64,000 nt of DNA from Chaenocephalus aceratus. Taxonomy: Eukaryota; Chordata; Actinopteri; Perciformes; Channichthyidae. The stretch spans positions 33,354,952 to 33,418,951 of the forward strand of contig CM043800.1 in the NCBI GenBank assembly GCA_023974075.1. Reading direction: 5' to 3'. The notes beneath the pieces are model-generated. The model did not search any database. It was not told the origin of the DNA and saw only the letters and a program-made list of their open reading frames with translations. How positions within the stretch are numbered: the first letter of the stretch is position 1; each line of letters opens with the position of its first letter. The translations under genes and the position numbers were made by a program. Below, in pieces: positions 1 through 10,595 of the stretch.

Positions 1-41
1 AAGACATGAACAAATGGATTTTGCACAATAGGTGACCTTTA
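1..41 (-). repeat. Terminal fragment of TTAA-target MITE
   Basis: The window opens inside a repeat whose last bases (GGTGACCTTTAA) match the right end of the element at 30,786-31,267 almost base for base, including the preceding TGGATTTTGCACAATAGG. Other relatives lie at 13,335-13,711 and 41,664-42,033. Only the terminus is present; the rest lies upstream of the window. Confidence 0.75.
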
Positions 42-2270
42 ATGTTTCAATTGTACAACATATTGGATTTGTCATTACACAGTAGTTGTGTGCTGGTCTA
101 GCCATGAACTCCTAGAAATATCACCCCAAACTCCCCAGGTCCTCCCCTGCTGTTCCTTCACCTTCATTTTCTCATTTTTATTTGAATGGCTCCGCCAGGC
201 GTTTCTCAGCAGTCACAAAATGTTTTGTCCCAAATCTCCCTTGGCGCTGCTCTTCATGTATGACTGACAAGTTCAATGTCACAGTAAACCAAGAACTGCA
301 ACTTGACAACAGTTTAAAGAAAATCTGGCTTTTTTTTTCTTAAAGCAACTTAATTTTTGTTACAAAAAAACGAGTCATATAAAAAGAACATATCTCTTCC
401 TTTGGTGAATGCTGTAAATTAATTATCCACTTGTTTTTATTTGTATTCAAAGATGTTGCAACTTAAAAACAAGTTGTCAAAAAAGTTGTATTCACAAAAC
501 ACATCAAACGTTGGTAAATCAAGAGGTTCAAACATGTGCTAGATGAAAGGCCTGTCAGATTTATCTGAACACTTTGATTTGCAAAGCATTTGAAAGCATG
601 CAATCTTCACACGTCTAGTGGTCAAAGAGCATTACAAGCCCTTTAATGCTTTTCGTGATCCATTCAGTTAAAATGACACATCAGACATCTTGTACAGCTC
701 TACACAAAACACCCAACAAGAGCAACAATTACTGTACAATCAGGCTCAACTAATTCCTGCAGAGGAGTTGCATAAACAAATGGTCTAACCATGTGTAGAC
801 GTCAGTAGGGGATCCACTAAATGTTAATGACATTTACTTTTATCAACAGTCATGTAAATCAGGCTTTTTATGCTAATAAGAGAGGTCTGATGGCACCCAA
901 TTGTAATCAGTTTCCTGACATATTTTAACGTTGGTGAAATGTGCTTGTATTTGTAGATTTGCCAAATTAAGTTGTCTATTTATGAAATAAATCTTTATTT
1001 TTCCTGCAAGTTTACCGTAAATTGCTTTTTTATTGAAAATCCAATATCAAACAATCGTATGATTCACTGCTGATACGAGGTCTTTTCTGGCTATAGCGAG
1101 TACATTTGATGTTGATTTAGTGTTATTAGGCGTGTCTGAGGATGTATGTACATTGGCATGAGTTAGCAGTGCGTACTGGCTGTACTTTAAGACCTGCTGA
1201 CTTGGCATTGATTATAGACTCCTGTATTGAGTTTATGGCCACCATTCAGTCTTGGTGCGAGTTTTGCCTTTTTTGTTCTGTATCTTGAGAAACTCTTGTC
1301 AGTGTTGTCTATCTTTTGTCATTAACATATTGTGTCTTATAATTTGCACAATAACACTTTTTGACCAGGAAAAGGGATTTGTGTTTTTAAATAATTCAAA
1401 AAGTTTTCTATATCAATATTTTTCCATTTCATTTTTAACACTGGATCTGGGTAACTTTGCTCATCTTGATGTCATTCTGGATTGAGATGTACTGTATGCG
1501 GGAATGCTCTTGACACAATGGCATTGTAATGACACGTGTGTTAGTACTGCATATGAGCTTGTAGTTCCGACACAGTAATCGGCTGTGTGAAATGACCTTT
1601 TTGTTCACTTATTCATTGCTCTCTGTTTGACAGTGGTAGCTTTCGCCTTGTCGAAAATAAAAAGACGATTCGATAAAAAATACTATCGACCCTAACTTTT
1701 GCATATGAAGCTCAAAACATTGCATTCTGGGATTGTTAGCAGAAAGTGCTGAACATGCCATTAACACAATTCTTTTTCAGGCTCTATTGTGGAAATTTGA
1801 AGGGTATGGCTGTTTTTTTGAAAAATGTGGTAATCTAAAATGAAATGGCAAAAAGTAAAATGTGTTATTTTGTGCATAGCATGTGTCACTCAAATTACTG
1901 CATTTAGTGTGAAGAGCAAGCATTGTCTGATGGTTTAAAAGCTGTTTTAGAAGATTTGTTTTTTAACCTGTTAAGCCCGAGAGGACCCTAATCCGGGTCT
2001 CAGTTGAACATATTGACATATTGTCAATTTCAGTGAACAGCATTAGCTAGATGGAAAACATCTATATCACTGTATTCACAATCTGTGTTTCTATGGATAA
2101 TGATTGTACACATACCTATGTTATTATTCTACACGTTGTGCAACATCATAAACAGTATACCTATTTTCCTTTTAATGCAAATCCAAATGTCCCTTTTGAT
2201 CTTTTTTATTTATGAGCAAACTTGGTGACTTGCTGGAAACATTTCATTGTCCTTGTCAACACCAACAGTG
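42..2270. other. Non-coding, no gene seen
   Basis: AT-rich DNA with frequent stops in all frames and no family similarity I can recognise. The longest frame (1,252-1,485) is of low complexity and hydrophobic, with no coding character. No repeat in the window matches this block. It may be intergenic or intronic. Confidence 0.6.
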
Positions 2271-2290
2271 AGGTCGAAGGTCAAAGGTCA
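2271..2290 (+). promoter_or_regulatory. Candidate nuclear-receptor DR1 triple half-site
   Basis: Three AGGTC(A/G) half-sites in direct orientation, each separated by one base: AGGTCG, A, AGGTCA, A, AGGTCA. The last two form a perfect DR1 consensus, the type bound by RXR heterodimers, HNF4 and COUP-TF. Only the motif is seen; binding and function are inference, and no gene or promoter is visible nearby. Confidence 0.3.
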
Positions 2291-4589
2291 CCTAGGTGGG
2301 AACTAGCAGGGATTTCGGTCTTGCTTACAAACACTTGAAGCAAAGGGCATGATCCTGTGTCAGAGTTGAATGCTATTTCTTTCAATCTCTCTGCCTCCAT
2401 GACATCTTACAGCAAGTCCAACTGATAGTAAAGCCTGAAGATGTCTGAATTTAAATGCATTTTGTTATACGACCTTAGATTGTTGTGGTGTTCAGCTGCC
2501 GATAGAAATTACATTTTGGAGCCATAACAAAAGCATAATATAAAATGATTTATTAGAAAAAGGTGGTGCTAATAGTATGCGTGTAGACAATTCATTATTT
2601 GGAGGACATACTACAAACTGCTTTAGAATAATCATTCTGTTTCGTCAAAGATCGATATAAAAACATTTACATAAAGGGCTGAGCATCTGTAAGCAAATCT
2701 GAGCTGGTATACTACAGCTATTGATTTCCCATGTTTGTGCAACGGCAATACTTACAGCAGTGACACCGAAGGGGAACCAGCAGCTAGTGCCAGACAACAA
2801 TGTACTTTATCTGACAATGTAGGTCGCTGTGATTAAGTTTCCAACTAACAACTGTCAAAAGGGTGAATCAATAGGTAATTTTGGGGCCAGACAAGAGTGG
2901 TTGGAGTCAATATCCTGAATCACGCAACCCAGTGGAAAGCCCAGAGGGAGCCTGGTAAAAGGATTACCCTCTGCTACCCTTAAGTTCTCACTCTATAATT
3001 GTCTTTGAGCAGTGATGAACAAAGGCATGACCATGTCTTCAGCTCACACTTTAACCCAATAGAAGTTAGAAAATCAATATATATAAATATATCCGAGTTA
3101 CTGTGACCCCCGCCACATGGTCACATTGCATCTCCATTGTTGCATCACACACAGGAACATATTTGAGAAAGTATTCACAAATGTGCCAAGGTTAATGGTG
3201 CCATTCATAATAGTGGACTAATCCCCATGATTTGAATGGAGGATAATCATGAGGCTAATCAGGGCCTTTCCTATAAGCTTTTTGTTTGGTGATCTATGCT
3301 GTGCACTTGCTCCCTGTAGAAAGGATTCCATCGAGCGAGATGTAATGCACGCACGGTAATATTCACTTTGTTTCACAGAGGGCTATGAATAGAGACGGTG
3401 AATGAATCGAGCCCTAATGCGAACATTATCCTTCAGACATTTGAGATTATTGGTCTAAAGCCTGTCAGTGGAGCCAGAGTAGAGGATGACATTTTTCATG
3501 TCCAGTTTTATTGTCTGTGCCTTCTCACTAATGTTCATGGTTCAAACTCTTGAGCGAGGAGTGTGACATATTGTCTAGCCTTTTATATAATGCATTTAAT
3601 TATGTTTGCACTTCTGTGAATCAATTGAAAATGTAATAATGGTTCGTAAGACCTCCTGAAAAGTTTAATTATCCCGTCCAATGACACCTGGCGCGATATC
3701 TTGAAACAACAATCTAGATATAACAATGGTGTGGCCTTATTGTAAGTAATCCTCTCTAACACAATGAAGTATGTTATCGTTGTGAAGGATTTATTCTCTT
3801 TTGTGTTTTTTCGAAACAGCAAATCTCACGTCTGTGACTTTTTGAAAGGAGAAACCGCAGAGGAAATGTGTGGTATAGATTGAAGAAGAGCCACTTGAAA
3901 TGGGGTTGACTGACCCGGGATGGCAGTACACAACCAGCTTCAAATGAAAGAAATGAAAAGAAAGCGAAAAGCTTATTGGATGTATTGAATCATTTTACTT
4001 TGCAGCCAGCCACGGGATTGGATGGGTGCGTGATCGGACACGGTGCCAGGTCGAAATGTGTTAAGAGAAGCACACTTGACTGCTGACATCTTAGCACATA
4101 CATGTATGAACGGAGCCATACATCTTCACAAACAATGATGTGGAAGACAAAAAAACGCCGGAAAAGTTTATCAATTTCATATATCCTCTTCTAAAATTTA
4201 ACAAAAAAACTCCTCTGTTGTGGTTATACGCAGAATATCTGATATTCAGATGTTTGAATTTGAAAAACATTGAATATACTCATGGTGCTGATTAAGAATA
4301 TTGCCACTGAAAAAACGTTTGGCAGCTGTATTGCTATTAATGGGTATCGTCATGTCAACTTATAAATTATCTTAATGTTTTAGTTATTTTAGCCCTTTGC
4401 TGTGAGATGGTGATACCTGTCTACAACATTATCATTACATGTGTAGAGACCGTGTATTGTACAAATTGTTACTAATGGTGAAATCATTAATCAGTTAAAA
4501 ATCCTTGCAAATTGTCTTGTCTGATTTATGGTATTACAGTTCAGAGTAGACATGTTTCACTTGTCTTTTTCACATTGACAATACGTTTG
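2291..4589. other. Non-coding, possible conserved elements
   Basis: No coding frame of note. The part from about 3,185 to 3,560 is of mixed composition, single-copy in the window and free of transposon signatures, with motifs such as GGACTAATCC and GATAATCATGAGGCTAATC. This is the texture often seen in vertebrate conserved non-coding elements. That reading is inference only. Confidence 0.4.
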
Positions 4590-4679
4590 AGGGATGCTCC
4601 GATCTCTCTAAACATGCCGATCGCATGACGTAAAATACATGACACTTTTCTCTGTGTGCGGCAAAACAAGCTCGCCAAA

Positions 4680-4816
4680 ATGGCTTCGCCGGTCTGGCAT
4701 TATTTTAAGGTGTCCGAAAAAAGACAGTAAAATAGCTGTATGCAACGTGTGTGTGAAGCAGAAATCCTGCAGCTCCGCCCGCCGGACCGGTAAGCGGAGC
4801 GAAACACACAAGAGTT
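4680..4816 (+). pseudogene. hAT transposase BED zinc-finger exon remnant
   Basis: From the ATG at 4,680 the reading begins MASPVWHYFKVSEK and then, after a one-base shift in the A-run near 4,724, continues DSKIAVCNVCVKQK. The V-W-x-Y-F start followed by C-x2-C is the first half of a BED finger, the DNA-binding domain at the N-terminus of hAT transposases. The second half (H-x-H) is not seen before the nested repeat at 4,855. This is a broken remnant, not a functional gene. Confidence 0.55.
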
Positions 4817-4854
4817 AGACCTAACACACTTAGCTATTTTATCTACCTCTGGAA

Positions 4855-5015
4855 CAGTGTTGGGTGTAACGCGTTACAGTAATATATTACTTTTTGCGGT
4901 AACGAAGTAATGTAACGCATTACTAATGAAATGTGGGTAATATATTACCCGTTACAATGCTCAGTAACGCAGTTACAACACATTTTAACCTGAAATTAAA
5001 TGGTGTTTTTTTTTT
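4855..5015. mobile_element. Nested AACGCGTTAC-type repeat
   Basis: The sequence CAGTGTTGGGTGTAACGCG followed by TTACAGTAATATATTAC and, in inverted form, GTAATATATTACCCGTTAC is a recurrent teleost repeat end. The CAGTG terminus suggests hAT. It interrupts the surrounding hAT element after its BED exon. The right boundary is unclear and was set near the poly-T run. Confidence 0.45.
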
Positions 5016-5288
5016 TAAGAATGTACTAACATAGCGAGACATTCGGACACCAGACAAATTGTGCGGGTAGTAGATTAGTAAACCTGGTGTGTTTACCCTT
5101 CAGGTTTCGCGTCGGGATCTTCAGGGCAGTTGAATGTTATGCACCCTCTATTCAAAAAAGAGAACGGAGTGAAAAATACTAACAACAAATTGCGTCAGGT
5201 GCGCGTGACCTGCTCCGCTGCGCGTGCATCATTTCCAAAGTGCTTCCACAGCAGTGACACACATCTGTGGATAATCATTTATACGAAA

Positions 5289-5564
5289 ATGGTTAAAGCA
5301 ACCATCACTAAACGCCAGCAACACTGTTCTACTGTTCAATCTACTGCAGACAGTAGCAACAGGTCGGATGGGAACATCACGTTACCCTCCGTTGTGGACA
5401 CAAGCTTACTCCCGCCTGACTCGCCGCCCTCGTCCCCGGAGCAGCAGTCTTCGTTGCCCGAAACTACGCCGCCCCTCTGCGGCCCGCAGGTGCCAGGATA
5501 CCACGGCAAAACAGAGCCTGCCCAGGTATATCTAAACAAGTACCCGCCTGTACAGTGGGGTTAG
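5289..5564 (+). pseudogene. hAT transposase spacer-region ORF remnant
   Basis: An open frame beginning MVKATITKRQQH and ending at a TAG (5,562-5,564) encodes a Ser/Pro-rich, acidic segment closing with EPAQVYLNKYP. A Ser/Pro-rich linker after the BED finger is common in hAT transposases, and the frame lies inside the same element. There is no catalytic domain, so assignment rests mainly on position. Confidence 0.35.
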
Positions 5565-5643
5565 GCGGGGAGGGGGGAGGGAGAGGGAGGAGAGAGGGGG
5601 AGGGAGAGAGCGGGAGGGAGAGAGCGGGAGGGAGAGAGCGCTT
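5565..5643 (+). repeat. GA-rich simple repeat
   Basis: Purine-rich DNA; from about 5,598 a 14-bp GGGAGGGAGAGAGC unit is repeated about three times. It lies inside the hAT-like element. Confidence 0.85.
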
Positions 5644-5770
5644 CCGCTCATTTCTCCTGTGTTATTATCCAAAGTGAATGTAAACTTGAATAATGTACAT
5701 CATTTGAATGTAATAATTAAGTTGATTGTTGTTTGTGGAAGCTCCAGTGAATGAGCCCCATTAACTGAGT

Positions 5771-5822
5771 TTAAACATCACTTTAAATGGAAGATTTAAA
5801 GTGATGTTTAAATCTTCCATTT
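5771..5822. repeat. Two overlapping perfect hairpins
   Basis: Arm pair A is 5,771-5,788 with 5,794-5,811 (18 bp perfect, 5-nt loop). Arm pair B is 5,785-5,800 with 5,807-5,822 (16 bp perfect, 6-nt loop). The two hairpins share bases and cannot form together. They lie near the right end of the hAT-like element. Confidence 0.85.
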
Positions 5823-5942
5823 AGGCCCCGCCCACTCGGATCGGCTATCGGATCTGTGATCCGGCGATCGGCCCCGAAATTGGAGATCGGAGCATCCCTA
5901 GTTTGAGTTGTTTTTTCTTTTATGATTGCTCTGTAATATCAG

Positions 5943-5972
5943 AGTCAAAGTAAACTTTATTGTCAATCTTTT
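5943..5972 (-). repeat. LINE 3' tail remnant
   Basis: On the minus strand this reads as GACAATAAAGTTTACTTTGAC, the style of 3' tail found on many fish LINEs (an AATAAAGT motif before a short tandem tail). It is a short remnant with no coding part. Confidence 0.35.
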
Positions 5973-6062
5973 CAGTTTGTGTCTACAGAAATACCGTTTC
6001 CCACTATCCCGAATACAAAACCAAATGTATATAAAAATATGTATGCAAATATGTTACCCCAA

Positions 6063-6718
6063 GTGAAGGAGTTCAAGTATCTCGGGGTCTTGTTCTCGAG
6101 TGAGGGAACAATGGAGCGTGAGATGGGCCGGAGAATCGGAGCAGCGGGAGCGGTACTGCAGTCGCTTTACCGCACCGTTGTGACGAAAAGGGAGCTGAGC
6201 CAGAAGGCAAAGCTCTCTGTCTACCGGGCCATTTTCGTTCCTACCTTCACCTATGGTCATGAAGGATGGGTCATGACCGAAAGAACGAGATTCCGGATAC
6301 AAGCGGCTGAGATGGGTTTTCTCCGCAGGGTGGCTGGTGTCTCCCTTAGAGATAAGGTGAGAAGTTCGGTCATCAGGGAGGGACTCGGAGTTGAGCCGTT
6401 CCTCCTTCGCATCGAAAGGAGCCAGTTGAGGTGGTTCGGGCATCTAGTTAGGATGCCACCTGGGTGCCTCCCTAAGGAGGTGTTCCAGGCACGTCCAGCT
6501 GGGAAGAGACCAAGGGGTAGACCTAGGACCAGGTGGAAGACCTAGGACCAGGTGGAGGGATTATATCTCTTCGTTGGCCTGGGAGCGCCTTGGGATCCCC
6601 CAGTCAGAGCTGGTTGATGTCGCCAGGGAAAAGGAAGTTTGGGGCTCTCTGCTGGAACTGCTACCCCCCGCGACCCGACCACGGATAAGCGGGAGAAGAT
6701 GGATGGATGGATGGATGC
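6063..6718 (+). pseudogene. Rex3-like (RTE) LINE, 5'-truncated reverse transcriptase end
   Basis: The frame from about 6,063 encodes the extreme C-terminus of an RTE-clade reverse transcriptase: EFKYLGVLF, then QLRWFGHLVRMP, then RPRGRPRTRW, and in the next frame ISGRRWMDG. The catalytic domain is absent, as expected of a 5'-truncated copy. The 3' end is a short ATGG/GATG tandem tail, characteristic of Rex3 in teleosts. A 19-bp tandem duplication at 6,519-6,556 shifts the frame, so the final part is read one frame later. It sits just downstream of the hAT-like element. Confidence 0.85.
6519..6556 (+). repeat. 19-bp tandem duplication inside the Rex3 frame
   Basis: AGACCTAGGACCAGGTGGA occurs twice back to back (6,519-6,537 and 6,538-6,556). 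Nineteen is one more than a multiple of three, which exactly explains the frame change between the two halves of the Rex3 fragment. Confidence 0.95.
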
Positions 6719-6734
6719 AAATATGTATAGTATA

Positions 6735-6760
6735 CCTATATATATATATATATATATATG
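6735..6760. repeat. (TA)n microsatellite
   Basis: Alternating TA directly 3' of the Rex3 tail. Confidence 0.9.
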
Positions 6761-7643
6761 GTCTCTATTAAACCAGTCTAGTCTGTTAAACAGTATAGCC
6801 ACCTTTCTTCTGTGTAATTACGTTTCATGTTTGAGGTCACTACTAAACTCCGTTCACCTTCTCTGCGGTTTTTCCACAGCAGCTGCTAAGGTACAGTGTA
6901 ATCTGCAGATTCTATACTCACAATATTGATGTAGTTGCGTGGCTGTTGATCTCACTGTTTTGTGTCAGGAAAACCCTTTTTGCAAGCCAAATAATCTCAA
7001 CACAATTAGCTAGTCTTCATTAGAAATATATGAATGTGTTGACCTGCATTGTAAGAAAGACTTGCACCTATTATCAGGTTGTAGAATAAACTGTGAAGCA
7101 TTACTGGGTGCGATAAAGTCTTGTCATTTCCTGTTTCAGCTTATCAACTTCTGTTTCTGCCTCAGTTTGTGATTTATTTTTGCTCCCCAGTGAGACTTTC
7201 AACAACCCTAGAGAATGAAAGTGAAAGTATGTCTCGCGGCTTTATGTTCTGGTCTGTTGAGGCAACGGTTGGTAGAAATATTGACCTTTTCTGTGATGGT
7301 ATTTGCGCTGTAAGATTTTTGATCCTAAACGCAAAATGGCAGCTACAAAGAAAACCTTGCTCTTTGATTTTGAGGAGCTGCAAACCTGACGTTTAGCATT
7401 GATGTTTAATGCAGAGAAAGTGTTTCTGTTGTATCCCGAGAAACATCTCAATGTGAGGGTCTCACTGCCTACTTAATGAGTCATTTGAAAGGCAATGACA
7501 CTAAAACAATGAGAAGGGCACAGGAAGTAAGCTACATTGCCAATTATAATGATACATCTCAGGTTGAGTTGTGCTTTAATCAATTACCTTTAAAGACTGA
7601 TGTCGTAATGCAAAAATGTCAGATTTCCAAATAATGTAAGCCC
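6761..7643. other. Non-coding, no gene seen
   Basis: Several short frames on both strands, none with family similarity. No repeat relationship within the window was found. Confidence 0.6.
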
Positions 7644-7645
7644 TA

Positions 7646-8449
7646 CACTGGAAAAAATACTGCTCCAAAATCAAATAAAAGAATAATGAAAACAAGGTGT
7701 TTTCGTTGTAATAAGTAAAACAAATCTGCCAATAGAACAAGTGAAGATTTGCTTGGTTAGATTTCTTGAAATAAGAAGGGATATTTAGATGGAGATCTTA
7801 ATTAGCTAGGAAAACTCATTTTAAACTATATTTAACCAGGATCATGTAAATGTTATTACAAAATAAGCCTGAAATGCTCAAAAGATTTCAGTTTTCTGAA
7901 TTTGTTTTTTAAATCATGTAAGATGTATTTGTTAAAACAAGATTAACGATCTTTTACAAAAACCACAGCAGCTTAAAGGACTGGTTTCATTTGAGATACA
8001 ACTCAAGATGTTCTCAAGAGTCTTGAAGATGCATTGTCTAAAAACAAGACCCTATATCTCACTGCATTGTTACCTTTTCTGCTACATCTAATCGGAGATA
8101 CAGGGTCCCACGATTCAATAAAGTCAGACTGAAGCACTCCTTTGTGCATCAGTCAGTCCTCACAGTAAATACAGAGCTAAATCCCAGACCAAATGCACGC
8201 TGAAGGCTCTTTGAGCATGTTTTTCTCTCACTGATTGTGCTGTTATGTTAAATGTTTGTGTTTCATGTATTTGTGTATGCATATTTGTCTGTTGATGTTG
8301 GACATGGAGCTGCTGTGACGCAAGTCAAATTTCAGACTTGATCTGACAATAAAGTAATATCGTATCGTATGTCTTATATCGAGTGTGCAGACATAATTCT
8401 GACTAGATATTAGACCAATAAACTTGGCAAGATTTTATTTTTTACAGTG
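7646..8449. mobile_element. MITE with TA target duplication
   Basis: Termini CACTGGAAAAAATA (left) and TTTTTTACAGTG (right) are inverted, with TA on each side (7,644-7,645 and 8,450-8,451). The interior has the repeated AACAAG / TTGCTTGGTTAGATTTCTTG pattern typical of fish MITEs of the Tc1/mariner type. A LINE 3' end is inserted in the right half. Confidence 0.65.
8215..8375 (+). mobile_element. LINE 3' end nested in MITE
   Basis: The 3' sequence GACAATAAAGTAATATCGTATCGTAT is an AATAAAGT tail followed by a short (ATCGT)n tandem, as in L2/Rex1-type LINEs. The 5' limit is approximate and no coding part is recognisable. Confidence 0.45.
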
Positions 8450-8451
8450 TA

Positions 8452-8948
8452 CAGGGGCAAATATATAGACCTGCAGATGCCTTACATCCACACTCACTTT
8501 TCCCGAACCCAAAAAATAAAAACCTGCTCACGATTTAGAGGATCTGCACAGATGGTGGTACACTATGCAAGCCACGCGGGACAATTAGTATGTTGAATTG
8601 ATGATGATGCGGGCTCAGCACTAATTGGAAGCTGGTAAATAAATGTGATTCTCCGTCTGTCTCAGTGGGCAGCAACATCAGGTAGCTCTGTTATAAGTCT
8701 ATTTCCATAACCAGCCCTGGCAGCATGTAATGGGTTGAACATATGCAATGTGCAGACAGTCTGCACCTCGGCCACCAGCACTAATCACACACACAGATTG
8801 CATTAACATTGCGTTATGATCTTGTTTTGAAGTAATTGAAATACATCAGCATCTTAATTAGCTGGCTATGAAGCTTTGGAGTTGGTTTTAGACAGTGCTT
8901 GAATTGGAATAAAAAAAAGGTGCCAGTTACTCTAAATCAGCAACTGTT
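8452..8948. other. Non-coding, conserved-element-like stretch
   Basis: No coding frame. About 8,730-8,890 has balanced composition and homeodomain-type cores (TCTTAATTAGCTGG) and lacks repeat signatures. Regulatory function is only a possibility. Confidence 0.35.
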
Positions 8949-8951
8949 TCA

Positions 8952-8985
8952 AGTCAATTTATTTATACAGCCCAAAAACAAGTAT
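8952..8985 (-). repeat. LINE 3' tail remnant
   Basis: AAGTCAATTTATTTATACAG is the inverted form of the GGGCTATATAAATAAA tail carried by the LINE at 60,438-61,068. Confidence 0.35.
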
Positions 8986-9269
8986 TTGGCTCAAAGTCAT
9001 ATAGTATATCCTATAATGCTGGTGGGTTTGTCTCTTTATTGTATATTTTAGAAAGGCTTGTACTTAAACAAAATGACTCGGGGTGCATCTGAGATTAGAG
9101 GGGTTGCAGTGGTAAAGTGCTATTTTTATAGCACTTACACCCAACCAGGCCACTACCAGTTTTTTGTGCCATTTTGGTGGATTTATTTGTCAATATTTAC
9201 AGCATTGCTGCCCATGTGATAGCCCTCTAGTTTAAATCTACTACCCAAAGATAAACATACGGAGATGGG

Positions 9270-9893
9270 TTACTATTAAAAAAATATGCAAAATCTATTT
9301 AGGAACCTGTCCATGTGAACATATTTTTAAGTGGGAGTGGACCTCAAATCCTATAAGGGGGTCGGGGGCTATGCTCCCCGGTAAGATTTTTTTTTAAATG
9401 TTGGACTTAAATGCATCAATCTGGTGCATTTTGAGGGGGAAATAAAGAGGGACTACACCATATGAAACAGAACTGTATACATTTTAAATAATCATAAAAT
9501 CATAAGTACATGGCCATAACCAATAAGATACCATATCCAATATGAAAAAACATTTAAACTTGTTTATTTATTTGTTTTCGTTATTTATAGTTGTGAGTGT
9601 GTCTGTGCTCCTGAAACCAGCCTCCCTGTCTCCCTCCTATCCCCCCTGCTCCTCCTTGAGGCAGCAGCAAAGACTAGTTTTAGCTCTCAACAAGTTTATC
9701 TTACCTTTTTCACCTAGTTAACATTTTATTTGTATTATTCATGCATATTTTACTAATCACTACCCCCCAAATGGAAATATGTGTTTACATAAATGGTGAC
9801 TGAACCGTTTGAGACCCACTGAGATAACTTAGACTAAGTTAACTATCTAAACACTCAGAGTCCTTCACCTCACCTGAGCTGTACACTGTCAAA
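9270..9893 (+). mobile_element. Left part of hAT-related element (copy of 57,682 family)
   Basis: This stretch shares ordered blocks with 57,840-58,260: CCATGTG(G/A)ACAT, GTGGACCT, TGCTCCCC, AGCATCAATCTGGTGCA-type sequence, CCATATGAAACAGAACTGTA, then CCTCAC(C)TGAGCTG. It is interrupted at 9,893 by a TA-target MITE and resumes at 11,518 with GAGCCTCTCAGT. The relationship is directly visible; the superfamily is inferred from the 57,682 copy. Confidence 0.5.
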
Positions 9894-10484
9894 TATTACC
9901 ATGATTTCACAATATTTAGCTGTAATATTTTACAATAAATTACTGTTTTACCACTTTACAGTCTTTACCTGTAATGTTCACAATATAATACTGTAATTTT
10001 GAATGTCACAGTTAAATCAATGCAGGCACAGTTAATTACTGTTAATGTACAGGATAAATGATTACCAGGATTTCCCAACATTTTACTGTATTATTTCACA
10101 GTACAATACTGTATTCAGACCATCCTCTGTGATAACACAACAAATTAAGTGATTTTATTGCTTGTATCGCTCTTGCTTGGCTTTAAATACAAATGTATTT
10201 CTTTGGTGCAGGTTTTACTTAAATTGAAAGGGGCACCGCTGCATGTGCCTTAAAATAAACTATGCAACATATAAATCTATGTAAAATTGAAATTGTTGTC
10301 TTGGGTTATTGTTTTCAGGTGCTTCCTGGGCATTAACCCTGAGACGGGCTCGAAAGCCAAAAAGAGGCATGCAATTTAAACCCCCATGTCAGCACATTCT
10401 TCAGAAAATTGTTGACTTTGAGTGGATGTCTGTAGACATGTTACGTGCTCCCCTCCTTGTTTTCTTTTCTGTCTCCCTGCTGCG

Positions 10485-10558
10485 CAGGTGCACCTGGTCT
10501 GCCCCTGGCTCCGCCTCTGCCCAGGTGCACCTGGTCTGCCCCTGGCTCCGCCTCTGCC
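10485..10558 (+). repeat. 37-bp tandem duplication in LTR U3
   Basis: A GC-rich unit beginning CAGGTGCACCTGG is repeated twice, with a partial third unit, about 30 bp upstream of the TATA box. Duplicated upstream blocks are a common feature of LTR enhancer regions. Each unit contains the E-box-like CAGGTG/CACCTG. Confidence 0.9.
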
Positions 10559-10585
10559 CAGGTGTTCCAAATTCCACTCAGCGTG

Positions 10586-10595
10586 TATATATAAA
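10586..10595 (+). promoter_or_regulatory. TATA box of the solo LTR
   Basis: TATATATAAA downstream of the duplicated U3 block and 5' of the AATAAA signal at 10,920. Confidence 0.5.

Larger units (their letters stand above)
4590..5899 (+). mobile_element. Decayed hAT-like element (GGGATGCTCCGATC termini)
   Basis: The inverted termini AGGGATGCTCCGATCT (4,590-4,605) and its reverse complement (5,884-5,899) are 16 bp and perfect. The flanks carry TTTG-containing sequence on both sides but not an unambiguous 8-bp duplication. Inside are a BED zinc-finger start, an acidic/serine-rich ORF remnant, a nested AACGCGTTAC element, GA-rich DNA and a double hairpin. The CTAGGGATG-type end and BED finger point to the hAT superfamily. 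No complete transposase remains. Confidence 0.65.

Noticed and set aside
1967..2540. Possible TTAA transposon beginning TTAACCTGTTAAGCCCGAGAGG
   Set aside because: The left part resembles a terminus but no inverted partner or second TTAA could be matched on the right.
5336..5539. Minus-strand frame opposite the hAT ORF remnant
   Set aside because: It mirrors the plus-strand Ser/Pro-rich frame and has no similarity of its own.
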